Assembly: GCA_036250195.1 (NCBI GenBank)
Contig: JAVHZZ010000003.1
Span: forward strand, 342,097,875-342,161,874
DNA from: Mixophyes australis
Taxonomy: Eukaryota; Chordata; Amphibia; Anura; Limnodynastidae
DNA: 64,000 bases
Direction: 5' to 3'
This document shows, piece by piece, positions 34,352 through 46,574 of the stretch (within the stretch, counting starts at the first letter, position 1; every line of letters begins with the position of its first letter). Both the position numbers and the translations under genes were made by a program. Under the pieces are notes generated by a model, which saw nothing but the letters and a program-made list of their open reading frames with translations, was not told the origin of the DNA and searched no databases.

Positions 34352-34611
34352 TAGAGATGAGCAAACTGTTCCAGATTCAGATTTCCTGCTATTATTTCCG
34401 TTTCACACAACTCACTGAGCAAAGAGGGGTTTGGCGCAAGTACAAGAACAATGGTGGGAAATCACATGACAATTTATGTAGCACAGGTGCATATCATCTT
34501 CCATCTTGTACTTGCCATTAGCTCGATTAGCTAAAATAGCCTGACATTGTACTGACTGGCGCAAACCACAATTTTTGCTATAATAGTCAACTAGTCTGTT
34601 CATCCCCTCTA
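34352..34611 (+). mobile_element. hAT-like MITE
   Basis: 260 bp with termini TAGAGATGAGCA and, reversed, TAGAGGGGATGAACA. The flanking 8-mers ('atttttac' and 'attaaaga') do not match well, so either the target duplication has decayed or a boundary is off. No coding content. Confidence 0.55.
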
Positions 34612-35974
34612 ATTAAAGACATTTTTTATTGTGAAGCCACAATAACTAGTTTATTTCTATTGCTGGTCAGTTACTTTATAGAGAATAATGATTTACATGA
34701 ATTAAAGAAAAGTATCCCCTCAAAAATCTGTTAAATTTTCCTTACTTCAAAGCATTGTTTTCATAGAACATAATGAAATTATGGACTGGCTAGGTTATGT
34801 GGGCAGCCAGGGGCAGGCGGGGTTGGGAGGCAGGAGGACATTTGCCCCTCGGGCCGGACCCATAGTGAGCTACCTTGGGTTGGTTCACTGGGTCACCTGT
34901 ATTTTTTTTTTTACTTTAAAATGTTACTAATAGGCTGCTGAGTAAAGTCTTGCCTCCCGGGCTAAAATATTCCAGCCCTCCCCTGTTGGTGGCTTATATC
35001 ATATTCAAACTGAATCCTTATCATTCCCTTTATGAAGTCACAACACATAACATTCTTTATGAAAGACATTTACCCACTGGCACTAAACATAATGCTTTTT
35101 AACTATTGTTTTTTTTTAATGCTAGTGTGAAGGAAAGCACCAGTAGTCAATTTTTAAGTGATCAGAAGGATGTTTTATTATTAAATAAAAAATACTATAA
35201 CATTTATAATGAAATAAATCATTTCAAACACAGTCTTTATGTCTTTAAGGTGGCTTCCCAATCAGCAGTCATCGTTATGCATTAAGAGCCTTTGTTTACA
35301 TGCTTGTTACAAATAGGCACAGTACATCATAAAATTTTCATAAACTGTACCCTAGGACTGATTATTTGTTATGAGAACATTTACAACCTAAAACATTGTT
35401 TTGAACATTAAATCATAATATCTGTCTAGTATTTTTCTAGGAAACCACTTTGTCTCTGTGAATCAAGTTGATATCACAGCAAGTAGGTTAAAATATGCTT
35501 AAAGTATTTATTATTAATTACTTTAAAGAGACATCTTTACTTTCAGTTCTAAAACAATGAATGCACGTATAAACATATAATTAACTAACTGTTTCACAAG
35601 TAATAGAATAATCGGGTGTGGGGATAAAATCTATTGGTTACAATGACCGCATACCCACTTCCACTGGTGCTTGTGGCCGGAAGCAACAGTGGCACAATGG
35701 CTTACTTTTGAGTGAACATAAGAGAACATAAGAGTTGATGGATTGTTCCTCCATATACCCCATCCCACACAGGAGAAAGCACTGGTTACACAATGTCAAA
35801 AATGATTGTATTTGTCACTGTCATTTTCTTATCTTAACAGTATAAAACAGGCACATCTGAATTTACAATTAAGTGATAATCACAGCAGTTTGTAGGATGA
35901 AGATCATGAGACAGTAGTAATGCAATGTAACCGCTCTTCGATGGAGAGATTAAACTTTACCTCCGTACAATAAT
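34612..35974. other. Unassigned, with a GC-rich repeat-like patch
   Basis: 34790-34990 is a GC-rich patch ('gggcaggcggggttgggagg', 'cctcgggccggaccc'), foreign in composition to its surroundings and probably a dispersed-repeat fragment. The remainder is unassigned. Confidence 0.4.
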
Positions 35975-36593
35975 ACTAGGTACACACTGAAGAATTTTCT
36001 GACCGAGGTGTTATCTATAGCGATTTTACTAACGACTGAAGGTCCGATCACTTGGGCGATTCATCGCACACACTGACACGATTTACCTTCAGATCTGTGC
36101 TCTTCTTCTGGTCCTCTAGTTGTTTACAGAATGACTGCACAATATTCATTCACTCATTAATTCCTGTCACACTGATTAAAACATTAATGCCGCCTTGTTA
36201 TAGCTACCCACATGTCATAACGGATGTCGTTAGCTTCTGTGACTCTGAAACACAATATTCAATCTCAGAACAAAGGAACAAATTATTCCATCTACAGCAC
36301 TCTCTACATTTAGTCACTGGGACATGTTCATTGCCGGCATCGCCTGAAAAGAGCACGACTCTGTAAACTCTATGGAGATTGTTAAGATGAGCGCATACAC
36401 ACTACATGATCGGAAGGTGATTGGAATAACATTATTAAACAGTATGACCAACCAAAAGAACAGACAATCAGCACTTTGGGACAACTTTTGACCATTGTGT
36501 AAATATATACACTAACGCAACATCTGACCAAACGGTTGTATGTTGGCTGATTGGCCCGATAGTTTGCTACAAAAGCTCCAGTATGTCCCTAGT
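35975..36593. mobile_element. MITE with ACTAGGTACACACTG-type termini
   Basis: 619 bp. Left terminus 'actaggtacacactg' and reversed right terminus 'actagggacatactg' match at 13 of 15 bases. Internal phrases 'gtccgatcacttgggcgatt' and 'ggctgattggcccgat' are consistent with a partly palindromic element. No target duplication was evident. The 104-codon ORF inside (36052-36366) has no motif. Confidence 0.6.
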
Positions 36594-37989
36594 CTAACTC
36601 TATAAATCAACAATCTGACAAGGGCAGAAAGTAAAAGCACTCACCAAGCATAAGTACATTGTACAATAAAAGACACAATGCTAATAATGAAGTAATTAAA
36701 TAAATAAAAATAAGTACATGTAATGAAGCAATCTACCAAACAAAGTGGCACATCAAACCTATCCAAAAATGTACTTGGTGGTAATTATTTGGAAGTTTTG
36801 CACAATGCAAAACAGTCACTGGGCCTTGTGCACCTTGGTTTGTGCAAATGCAAAAAATTTTTATTAATGAGTAGTTTGAACCAACTGATGGAATGAGTAG
36901 GACATAATCAGGGCAAGATATGGAATAGGTGTACGGTTGCACCTAATTTAGTGGACCAATCCAAAATCAATTTGCAGAGTAAAGGTATTGATATGAGGTT
37001 CATAGGTGGAAAGGTTTTAGGGGTATTCCTTGCTACGACAAGGGGTGCACAATCCATTTCCACTCCACAAAGGGACCTGACTTGTAGATTGAGTCTTGCC
37101 TTATACAATTAATGGGACACAATGGGTCGCATTTCAGTGGAGAAGTTTCAGTTCTAGGTGCACCTTGCTCAATGTAAAATTAAGCTTCAATCACTAACAA
37201 GTGCCTCGTGTAAACAATAGAGTTTTCTCACTCTCATGACTAATTTAGGTTATCAATGAGGCTTAACCAAGTTGTATGTTATCTGAAAAATTCAAAAAAT
37301 GTAGTGAAAAATATTAATAAAAGAAAAAGAAGAATCAATATCAAAAGGACAATCTTAGAGAACAAATAATTAGACTTTGGCAGAAGCATAGCAAAATTGC
37401 TCTACGATTCTTTAACCGGTTTGTGATACACTGAAATATTGGTAGAAGGCTAACCAGTAATCAGAATTACTGAATAAAAATTTGCTGTTTAAAGTCTTTC
37501 TAGCACATGTTTTCTGTATTGTGTGAATGTGCATTCAGTGTTTCCTGTAGAATTAAAATTCAAACAGTTATCTCTCAAAAATGTGGAAAAACCAACATAT
37601 ATAAAAATGAATCAACAATGTGTTACACTTATATTCACTCCCTTCTCAAATAGTAAAATAATAAGAATGTTATATTCAAATTTATTGTTCTAGTATAGAG
37701 GTAACTTTACCCTGACTTGAAACAAAGAAAAAAAATCAACAACAAGTATAAGCTAGATTTCATAAGATATTAAGCAAAAAATCCAATTCTATTTGAGCTA
37801 TTTACATTTTCATTACAACTCTCTTGAGAATGGGACTCCTATTAACTTGTTTTAATTGTATGGAAAGTATGTGTATAATGTATACAGTTTGCACTAATTA
37901 TTTTAATAATGTCTCTGGTAACGCTTTGCTACCTTTTAAAGACAATTTTCTATTGTTTTAATAATTCATTATTATAATAAATGTAAAAA
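36594..37989. other. Unassigned sequence
   Basis: 36740-37215 has phrases such as 'ggccttgtgcaccttggttt' and 'ctaggtgcaccttgctcaat' that may be MITE remnants. Nothing is delimited. Confidence 0.4.
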
Positions 37990-38890
37990 TAAACATCATT
38001 ATCATCATTTATTTATATAGCACCAGCATTTTCCGTAGCGCTTTAAAATTGGGAACAAACAGAGTAATAAATTATAATCTATAGGACAATGCGAGTTAGA
38101 TGCAGGAGGTTAAGTGCTACATATTACATACTGGTCCAGTCAGATTGCAAAGGTAAAAGTGCTTAGTGCGCTATATGATCCAGTCACACAGCAATGTTGG
38201 TCAGGGGATCAGAGGGTTGACTTGTGTGAACTGTACAAAACCTGGTAATAGGGTAACCTAGTGAAGGTAAGAGAGTGGTTGATAAGATTTATAAGCTTGT
38301 CTGAAGAGGTGGGTTTTCAGAGAACACTTATTGTGCAAGGAAGGGCATTCCACAATGTGGGTGCAACCCGAAAAAAAAGTCCTGTAACCCAAAATTGGAG
38401 CAGGTAATGAGTGTGCATGAGAGATGCAGATCTTATGCAGAACGGAGGCATCGAGTTGGAAGGAATTTTGAGACAGGTGAAGAGATGAATGTTGGTGCAG
38501 TTTTGTTGGTGGCCTTGTATGTTAGCAGAAGTATTTTATCTTGGATCCAGTAATAAACAGGCAGCCAATGTAGAGACTGACAAAGTAGGTCAGCATTGGA
38601 AGAACAATTTACAAGAAAAATCAATCTAGCCGTCCCATGCAATATAGATTGTAGGAGTGAAGACCAGGAAGGATGGTATTGCAATAGTCAATACAGGACA
38701 TGATGAGTTCATGGAATAAAGTTTTTGCAGTGTCTTGTGTGAGATTATGTGCATGTTCTGAAAATGTTTTTAGATGTATGTAACATAATTTAGATATAGA
38801 GTTGATGTGTGGAACAAAGGATAGTTCTCAGTTACAGATTATACCTAGGCAGCAAGCTTGTGGGGTAGAATTTATTGTCATGTTGTCAAC
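37990..38890 (-). mobile_element. L2-type LINE 3' end, minus strand
   Basis: Minus-strand pieces read LIFLVNCSSNADLLCQSLHW, LPVYYWIQDKILLLTYKA, and TFISSPVSKFL, the reverse transcriptase C-terminus of an L2/CR1-type element. The 3' untranslated part includes 'gtgcttagtgcgctatatga' region and ends with 'ctatataaataaatgatgat' in the minus direction near 38000, so the 3' end is intact while the 5' end is truncated beside the AT microsatellite. Confidence 0.85.
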
Positions 38891-38896
38891 AGAGTG

Positions 38897-38907
38897 ATAT
38901 ATATATA

Positions 38908-38962
<55 letters not shown>
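38897..38962. repeat. (AT)n microsatellite
   Basis: AT dinucleotides with one interruption, between an L2 fragment and a Helitron terminus. Confidence 0.95.
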
Positions 38963-38969
<7 letters not shown>

Positions 38970-38971
<2 letters not shown>

Positions 38972-39393
38972 AGTTAACCCGTGCATGATACTCATGCATT
39001 CTAGTCAAATCAAGCTACTTAAGGTGTTAAAAAGGTTCTTGTCATGCATTTGGGCCATAGCCCAGGCCTCAACCACCAACCACTCCCCACTGTCACCCCC
39101 GGCAACCACCAACCACTCCCAACTGTCACTTCTCTTTCAAGAAATATATATATATATTTTTAAAATCTTTATAAACACTTTTAACAATTAACAAATTAAA
39201 TTAACAAATTAAAAACATCTTAGTATACCAAATTTCAGCCCTTTCTGATTTTTTTTTTTCACACAGACTAAGAATTTAGTAGGTCAGTGTATAACTCCGC
39301 CCAGCAGGTGGCGCTGCAGCTTGGTTTTATTTTTTCCACACACACACACACACAGACAGACTAACACACGCCACTAGACATTTATATTATAGA
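38970..39393 (-). mobile_element. Non-autonomous Helitron, short copy
   Basis: 424 bp. On the minus strand it starts TCTATAATATAAA and ends 'tgcatgagtatcatgca' + 'cgggttaacttg'. The 7-bp hairpin TGCATGA/TCATGCA sits about 12 nt before the end, and the copy lies between A and T. All of these are Helitron features, though the last bases are CTTG rather than the usual CTRR. It carries two copies of a 33-bp 'ggttggtggttgccgggggt' unit (minus strand). It lacks about 200 bp that are present in the longer copy at 54161. Confidence 0.82.
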
Positions 39394-42300
39394 TATATAT
39401 ATATACAAAGAATGATATGTAATAAAAACATAAGGCATTCGGGAGGTCATTTAGAGTTGGACAAATTTCCATCAAAAGCGCAAACATTTGGCAAAAAAAG
39501 AGCATTTGTGTGTTTATTTTTCATTGCACATATAGTACAAAAAGTCTGAGCACGTTTAGTCACCATCATTTTGGTATGAGGAATGGCTGGTAGCTGATAG
39601 ACCATGTTTTTTTCCTTGCCACCACTTTTATTTCAATTAATTTTGTGGTCTTATTTTTCCAAACTATCCTTCTGTGTCTTTGTTTCCTAATTAAGGGGAC
39701 ACTTGTCAAGGGGCATTACGGAAAGGTTAGTTTGGATCAAGCGATAGGTAGCTTAAACCATTTAGTGTAGAAATTTGGGAAATTGTAGAGCAAAATTTCA
39801 AGTGGATCGAGTTTTGCGATGGAACATGTCATTCTGGCAGTATAATCTTGGCATGACTTCCTAGACTATATTTGGAAATCTTCATTCCAAGAAATGCATA
39901 GTCTAGAGCTGGATTGATAGCACTCAATGTATTCTGCTCTGTGTTGTGCGGTTAGGGTACAACTAGAAACACTTAAGGAAACATTTGGCAAAAAAATGGG
40001 TGAAATGCAGATATTTCATGAAACAGTTTAAAAAAATGTTTACTTGAGAGTCTGTGGTCCGATGATTTATAGATGGATATATAGTGCTAATTAATTGATA
40101 GATGACAACATTGCACACTAATTGTTACTTAGTAAACTGATAAATGCATGCTCAATGGTTTCTAAACTATGCCTGATGTCAGGTTGCATAAAACGTGTTA
40201 TTCAGGAGCAACTTTAAGCAAAGGACGAGCTGTCAAAATGGAAATATGATTGTTTTTCAGCCAATACAATGCCTTGATTATATCAACATGTCATTTGAAG
40301 CACTTCCCAAACAGTCCCCACTTCTACCATTGTTAATTGAGCATTTAATTTAAAACTATATAATCTTGACTTGCTTCCTACCTGCGTCTGCCAAAAAATA
40401 CTGTTTTGGAAAGTTATGCATTACATTAACGCTAATTAGGCACATATTTCTTGGAACACAAATGCTGTATTATTAATGCAAAGTAGGTGGAAAACAATTT
40501 ATTAGAGAAATATAAAGACACTTGATTCTAATATTAAACCACTCACAGCACTAAATATAGATTTACAGAAACCGTGTCAGTTTACTTCATTAGCAGTCAT
40601 TTAAACCAACCTCTACTGTAAACCATGGACACTTGAGAGTAATGTGAATATTATAGAAATACAAATTTTAAGAAGACTTTCCTTAAAACTTGACAATAAG
40701 CTATCCTGCTCCTGCAGATTAAACTTGACAATTCCAACAAAAACCAAAGTCAAGTTGCATAAATTTTGGATATGAGCCTAGGTCACTACAGCTTTATTAA
40801 ATAAAATGTAGCATGTTAAATGCAATAATAATTCACATAAAGCTGAAATATTAAATTTTAAACATACAGTAAAGTAGCATAAAAGTTAATTGAGACTGCC
40901 ACGAGGCACCAGTGTCCACCACATACCCTGAGAGCCAGTCACTTCCATGGTACTGAACTCAGACTTCAAGTCCCTTTAATTCCACTGAGAGCCATGTCAT
41001 GTGAAAAAGGCCATTTGAAGTGGCAATAAACAATAGCACCCCTTCCACTTTCCCATCTGTCAGGGGTATAAAATTGTAATTTTTCCAACTGCAAAACAAA
41101 CACACTCCTTAAAATTGTGAACTCCCCCCCCATGCCATCAGGGTCATCTTAATTCAAACATGAATAATGATGGTCTATAATGAAGTGACCCCTATGACGG
41201 TTTGTTAGGCGTTTCTTATATCCATATTTTGTCTGTTTTCCCAGTATGGTTTGGGTCCATGTGTCCTTTAAAAGTGCAAACGTTATTCTTGGTGATGCTG
41301 AAAACTGGTCAAGTCATTAAGGAGTTAGTAAAATAGACACATAGATAAAAATCTAATAGTTTATTGTGTTTCATCACAACAATCCCTATTCCACTGCCAA
41401 AGGGGAAATTTTAAAATAGTTGATCTTGCATTTTCTAAGTGATTTATATGGTGTTTGCAATTCACCAAATTTATTAATGGCAGATGGGAATATAAATCAC
41501 TGCTTTTTTAAAAAAAAAATCACACACATTATTATCTCACAATCTCTGTGTTGAAAAGTGTAGGGTAAATTGTAAAATTACCATGACAATCTCTAAAAAT
41601 AATCTGTGTTCTCAGGCTCTCAACCAGGCAGATGAGTGAAATGTCCTATTCATTTCAAAGGACAATGCATTTTAATATGCACAGAAAACCAATTGAAATT
41701 AATTGTGCATTAAATGTTAAATTCTTACATATTTTTTTAAAGATTGTGTTCCCACGCCACCAATATTGCTCAACTAGACCTAGGCTAGGCAACCCAGGCT
41801 GATTCCCATAAAAACAGGGGAGCAAACAGTGTGGGCTGTTCCTACTTAAGTGTTTACCAGCACCAGGTTTGTCAGGTTGACTGATCACAAGATTACAAGT
41901 AGATCCTCAGTGTGGGGTCCCCCTGTCATAATGTGAAAACAGGCTTAGCCCATTCAAAAAAGGGGAAAGCCCAGTCCACACAAAAACACAGATCTCGGGT
42001 CCCACCTCCTGGTACCAACAGCCCCATGCTGAATAACACTCTTCTAGGTATCACTGGAGTGGTGGGTACCAATGTTATATTGAAAGTGAAAATATATTTA
42101 TTCTATTATAACGTTCCAGCAAGCCCTGGCAGTCACCAACTGTTTGGACATGTTGGAGTTTGTGGAACTAAAAGTGCTATCACGCATTGTCAGCAAGGGT
42201 CTGCTTGAACCAGCAGAGGATTGGCCATCGGCTTTACTAGGAGTTTTCCCTGTAGGCCAGAGGCCTAATGAGGCTGTCTGATGTGTTTTTCTTTAATCAG

Positions 42301-42713
42301 TTAGTTTCATTTTCTTATCACCAGGCTGCAGTGGGGAATGTTCGGGGGGTCTGACTCACTGATTGGACCATTAGGGGCAGCAACAACGTAAAGGGGGGCG
42401 GTCCCAACAGTGAAGTTGTAATTGTGAGGATGTCGGAAGCACGGAATCGTCAATGTCACCCCTCATACTGTTGTTCGCCTGGAAATAATTTCCTTAAGAG
42501 AAAAATTAAACAAAAACCTGGGTGCTGCTTTAATCCCAGCCCTTGTAAGGGCCATACAGCCTATTGCTACTGTGTATGACTCTTACCACTTCTCTGGTGG
42601 CCCCTCCTTCACACGCTATCTTTTGCGGGCACCATCCCCTTAGAGGCTTCTGCCCGACGAGTACAGTATGACAGATGGACGCCAAGTTGCGGATCTCCCA
42701 GGGCAGACTGTGA
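39394..42713. other. Unassigned sequence with possible MITE edges
   Basis: 'ggtcatttagagttgg' at 39444 resembles the edge of the candidate element at 48522. 41740-42400 is GC-richer ('gccctggcagtcaccaactg'), probably diverged repeat. ORFs at 41655-41888 and 41912-42208 show no motifs. Confidence 0.4.
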
Positions 42714-43032
42714 GCCTGAGTCATTAAGGAAAGTAAAGCATAAAAAAAAGAGTAACTTTGCACCTCGGCAAAACCATGTTGCTTAGAGAGGGAGGTAAAT
42801 TTAAAATTTGGGGACAGATTTATAGTTGGGATAGGGCTATTCCTAGATCAACTTTAACTTTCAGTGTAAAAATAAAGCTATCAAGCATTTGTGTACTAGA
42901 TGGAAAAAACATCCAATATTTAACTTATGTGCAAAAATAATAAACTCATTTGCATTCCTTGCATTGTGACATGGTTTGTCCCGGAGAATATTTACTAATT
43001 TTTTTGCCTTACTTTCCTTAATGACTCAGGAC
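42714..43032. mobile_element. MITE, CCTGAGTCATTAAGG family
   Basis: Inverted termini 'cctgagtcattaaggaaagt' (42715) and its complement ending 43030 match over 22 bases. Internal 'caagcatttgtgtact' and 'atatttaacttatgtgcaaa' match the MITE at 46239, so both belong to one family. This copy is not palindromic throughout. Confidence 0.75.
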
Positions 43033-45251
43033 CTGTATGTTTAACAAAATGTGGATTGTGCAATAGCTTTTCTATGGAAGGGTGAAGCAAAAGTAGAACT
43101 TGAGGATTGTATCACCACATGTTGCACCTCTGCAAAACTGTCTGTTCTGCTCAATTTGTACAAATTACTAACACAACTTCATCCTCATCTTTACTTTAGA
43201 CCTTGATAATGTAGTTGCAGGTATGCACTGGAGATGCCTCATTGTGCTATTATGTGGCCATGACATCATGGTTATTGGCTATTTTCAGAGCCATGGTATG
43301 GAATAATGTATCCCGTAGTGTATTTGGTCAGCGGGACAATCAATCCCTAAGGAAACACGAACAAAAAGTATTAACAGACCTAATAGTATAGTAAAATGTA
43401 GTGCATGGATATACCCCATGATATACAGTGTTACTACCAAAGTGCACACCAAATGTTAGAGAACAAAAAAACCCAATAATCATAATCATAATAATGTTTT
43501 GAAATATATGTTACACTAAATCACACCTTACATCCCCTGGCATATTACATATGGGATGCTGTTTCAGTAATTTTGTCTATATAATTAAGCAAAGTCTTTT
43601 TGTTTTGTATACATATATGGGCATGTATACTGCCACGGAGCTGGTACCATGTACAGTATGGGATATACCAAGTGCGGGCTTATTGTCATGCAGGTGGTAC
43701 CATATGTAATATGGGATATACTGAGCGCGGGCTTGTTTTTTCTCTGGTTTGGTTTCAAAATTTTTAGTTATTGTCATAGCAGTTGTCCATCAAGCCTATT
43801 TAAGGCACATTTGGGTGTGGCTCACCAGCCAGCCCTAGCTAGATGTAAACCTCTATACCTGGGGGTGAGTGCATCTGATTTAAACTGCATTTAATGGTGT
43901 TTAAAGCATATAGGTCAGTGTGGGACCTGCATATAATGAGATGCCCTTGATGTTGGGATGCAGGCTTAAATGTTTTGATCAAAATATGAACTAATAACTC
44001 ATGTTTTCAATTTGCTAGGTACACATAGATATGCAGTGAAAAGGATAAGCGCTGACAACTGTCTTTTTGATCTGCATTATACACCTGGTTGCTGTGTCAC
44101 AAGATACATTTCTGTGTCAGTGTGAATCCTGCAAATGTAAGTGTAGACTGATTTGAAAGAGGAGTATGGAAAGGCTTTGAAATAGACATGTAGCTTGAAA
44201 TCCACCAGCTAGACAAGTAGGCGCATATGTGTTATCTTGTAATAGCTATGATGGCTAGCATTGTGACAGTGGAAGTCATGCAGCCAGTTCATTTCACATG
44301 TCAATTTTTAAAAGGCTGATTTAGCAATTCTAACAATATATACGATCTGCAGCTTAATTTATGAAAAAAAGATATAAAGAAAACTGGAGAAGAAAGTTGA
44401 ATTATGGGAGAATTATGTAAACGTGGTTATGGAAGGCTCAAAAAACTGCACTCTATTTTTTCCTTATCAAACTTACATATATTTCTCCTAGTTTATAGTA
44501 AAATATGTAACATTACTAAAGGAGAAGTTGTGGAATTATTGACGTCACTATCAAAGGAATGAATAGAAGTTGAGTAACAGATAACGATGACCTAATATAA
44601 AACTACAATAGGACTTTGCACTTTCTAAATGAACACCAAATTAACATTTTTGATTGACACATTCCTTTCAGAAAATCTAATGCAATTTGTGGACTTTTCT
44701 AGCTATTATGTAAATTAGAACTCTCTAATAATTTAATGGATAAAAATTATTATGTAATGATGTATGGTAGAAGCTAGTTAATAATATTAATTTTGCATGG
44801 CAGTGTTCTGCAATTGACAAAGAGCTTTTGTGTTTTGGTGAATTTTGGATATAGCTTATCTTGTAAATTGTTATAAAACCCATATCCATTTTATGTTTAT
44901 ATTAGCTTGACAAAACAGTTTATGTGGCTACAAAACAGGCTTAAACACAATTATATTTGAGTGTATAAATTAACTGAGTTAACAGACCCCAATATGGTAT
45001 GTTTTAAATGTCTGTTTTAAAAATATATATGCATGCATTGATCAGTTATCTTTATTATGCTGCAAATCGTCTAATGGATGATAACAAAGATTAGAAACCA
45101 AACCCTGCAGTTCTAACTTAAGGATATTGGACACATTGATTGAAAAAACTGAAAACACAGATTCATTTGAAAGAACTGATTTTGAACTAGAAGTTTTGGT
45201 TTTTATTGTGATCTTATTTTGACATAAGCGCCAACCGGTGGTACTTGTTTT
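43033..45251. other. Unassigned, with a short tandem duplication
   Basis: 43646-43735 holds two copies of a unit of about 50 bp ('ggtaccatgtacagtatggg' and 'ggtaccatatgtaatatggg', each followed by 'atata...gcgggctt'). The rest is unassigned AT-rich sequence. Confidence 0.5.
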
Positions 45252-45725
45252 TCCGCACTGACTACTGCGGCAAAAAAAATCTGAACATAATGAGGGCGAC
45301 ATTAAAAAAAATAAATAGCCTTACTATGAAACAGACACAGAACATTTCCGCCTGGCTCCTACAAATTGTGACGGCACAATATGCCGGCGCTTAAAAATTA
45401 TGTCACTTCCTATTGCGGAGCTGAGATTTTTGCTTTTATAGCGGCAATGCTGGGACTCGTCCCCTAGATAACACAAAACAAGGGTTAGGGTTAGGATTAG
45501 GGTTAGGGCTAACATTACCGTAAACCGTCGGGTCCTGCCATTGCCGCTTTAAAACAGGAAATCTCAGTATCGTCATATGAAGTGAGGTCATTTTCAAGTA
45601 CCAGCATATTGTGAGGTCGCAATTTATAGCAGCCTGTTCTGTGTCTGTTTCATAGTAAGCCTATATTTTTTTCATGTCACCCTCATTGTCTTCGGAATTT
45701 TTTTGCCAAAGTAGTCAGTGTCGGA
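45252..45725. mobile_element. Foldback element with telomere-like centre
   Basis: Arms 45252-45466 and 45528-45725 are inverted copies. Shared landmarks include 'actgactact', 'aatgagggcgaca'/'aatgagggtgaca', 'ttactatgaaacagacacag', 'gcggcaatg' and 'ctgagattt'. The loop between them carries TTAGGG-like repeats. ORFs at 45042-45302 and 45674-45898 overlap the arms and are mirror products. No transposase, so it is non-autonomous; the superfamily is unknown. Confidence 0.8.
45481..45510 (+). repeat. Interstitial telomere-like repeat
   Basis: Roughly five (TTAGGG) units, one with a substitution (TTAGGA), at the centre of the foldback element at 45252-45725. Confidence 0.9.
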
Positions 45726-46233
45726 ATTATTTAAAATGGAACAACGTACCCCAACCGCACCAACATCTGCTCCCTTTTGCTATTGATCTTATAATATGGT
45801 TTGTCGATTTTATAGACAAATTATACTGTTGTGAAATGTTATCTCTTATCCAAGCATTTTCAGTGATATATTTTCTACATTTTCAAAACCTCCTCTAACT
45901 TTCCAAGCTGCTCCTCCACATAATGGAGAGCATTAATGACAAGTGCATAGAAATGAAGAGCTGCGTATGACAGTAGAAACATTGAAACTGCTTCAAATGA
46001 AAATGAGCACATTGCAATCATATGGTACGATAACCCAATTCCTCAGGGTATCCCTCAGTTCATGTAATAGCTGCCATCCATTGCTGTATAAAACCCATCC
46101 TGTTTTCTGACTATCAGCCTTTTCTTCTTCTCTCACCAGATTGTCTTAGCAAATCATTTCTTTCAAATATAATTAGCCCCTCTCCCCCATAGCATATAAA
46201 CCTTTTCTGGACTTTCCATCCATATCTTACACT
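45726..46233. other. Unassigned sequence
   Basis: No feature supported. Confidence 0.5.
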
Positions 46234-46238
46234 CTGTG

Positions 46239-46569
46239 GGCCTGATTCATTAAGGATCTTAACTTAAGAAACTTCTTATTTAAGTCTCCTGGACAAAACC
46301 AAGTTACAATGCAGGGGGTGCAAATTAGTATTCTGTTTTGCACATAAGTTAAATACTGACTGTTTTTTTCATGTAGCACACAAATATCAAGTTTAAATTT
46401 CAGTGTACAAATAAGCTATCAAGTATTTGTGTGCTACATGAAAAAACAGTCAGTATTTAACTTATGTGCAAAACAGAATACTAATTTGCACCCCTTGCAT
46501 TGTAACATGGTTTTGTCCAGGAGTTTAAATAATAAGTTTCTTAAGTTAAGATCCTTAATGAATCAGGCC
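46239..46569. mobile_element. Near-perfect hairpin MITE, GGCCTGATTCATTAAGG family
   Basis: 331 bp, almost fully palindromic. 'ggcctgattcattaaggatc' at the left is the exact reverse complement of the right end, and pairing continues through 'acaatgcagggggtgcaaat', 'agtattctgttttgcacata' and 'gtagcacacaaat' to the centre near 46400. Flanked by CTGTG at 46234-46238 and 46570-46574 (5-bp duplication). No coding capacity. Confidence 0.9.
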
Positions 46570-46574
46570 CTGTG

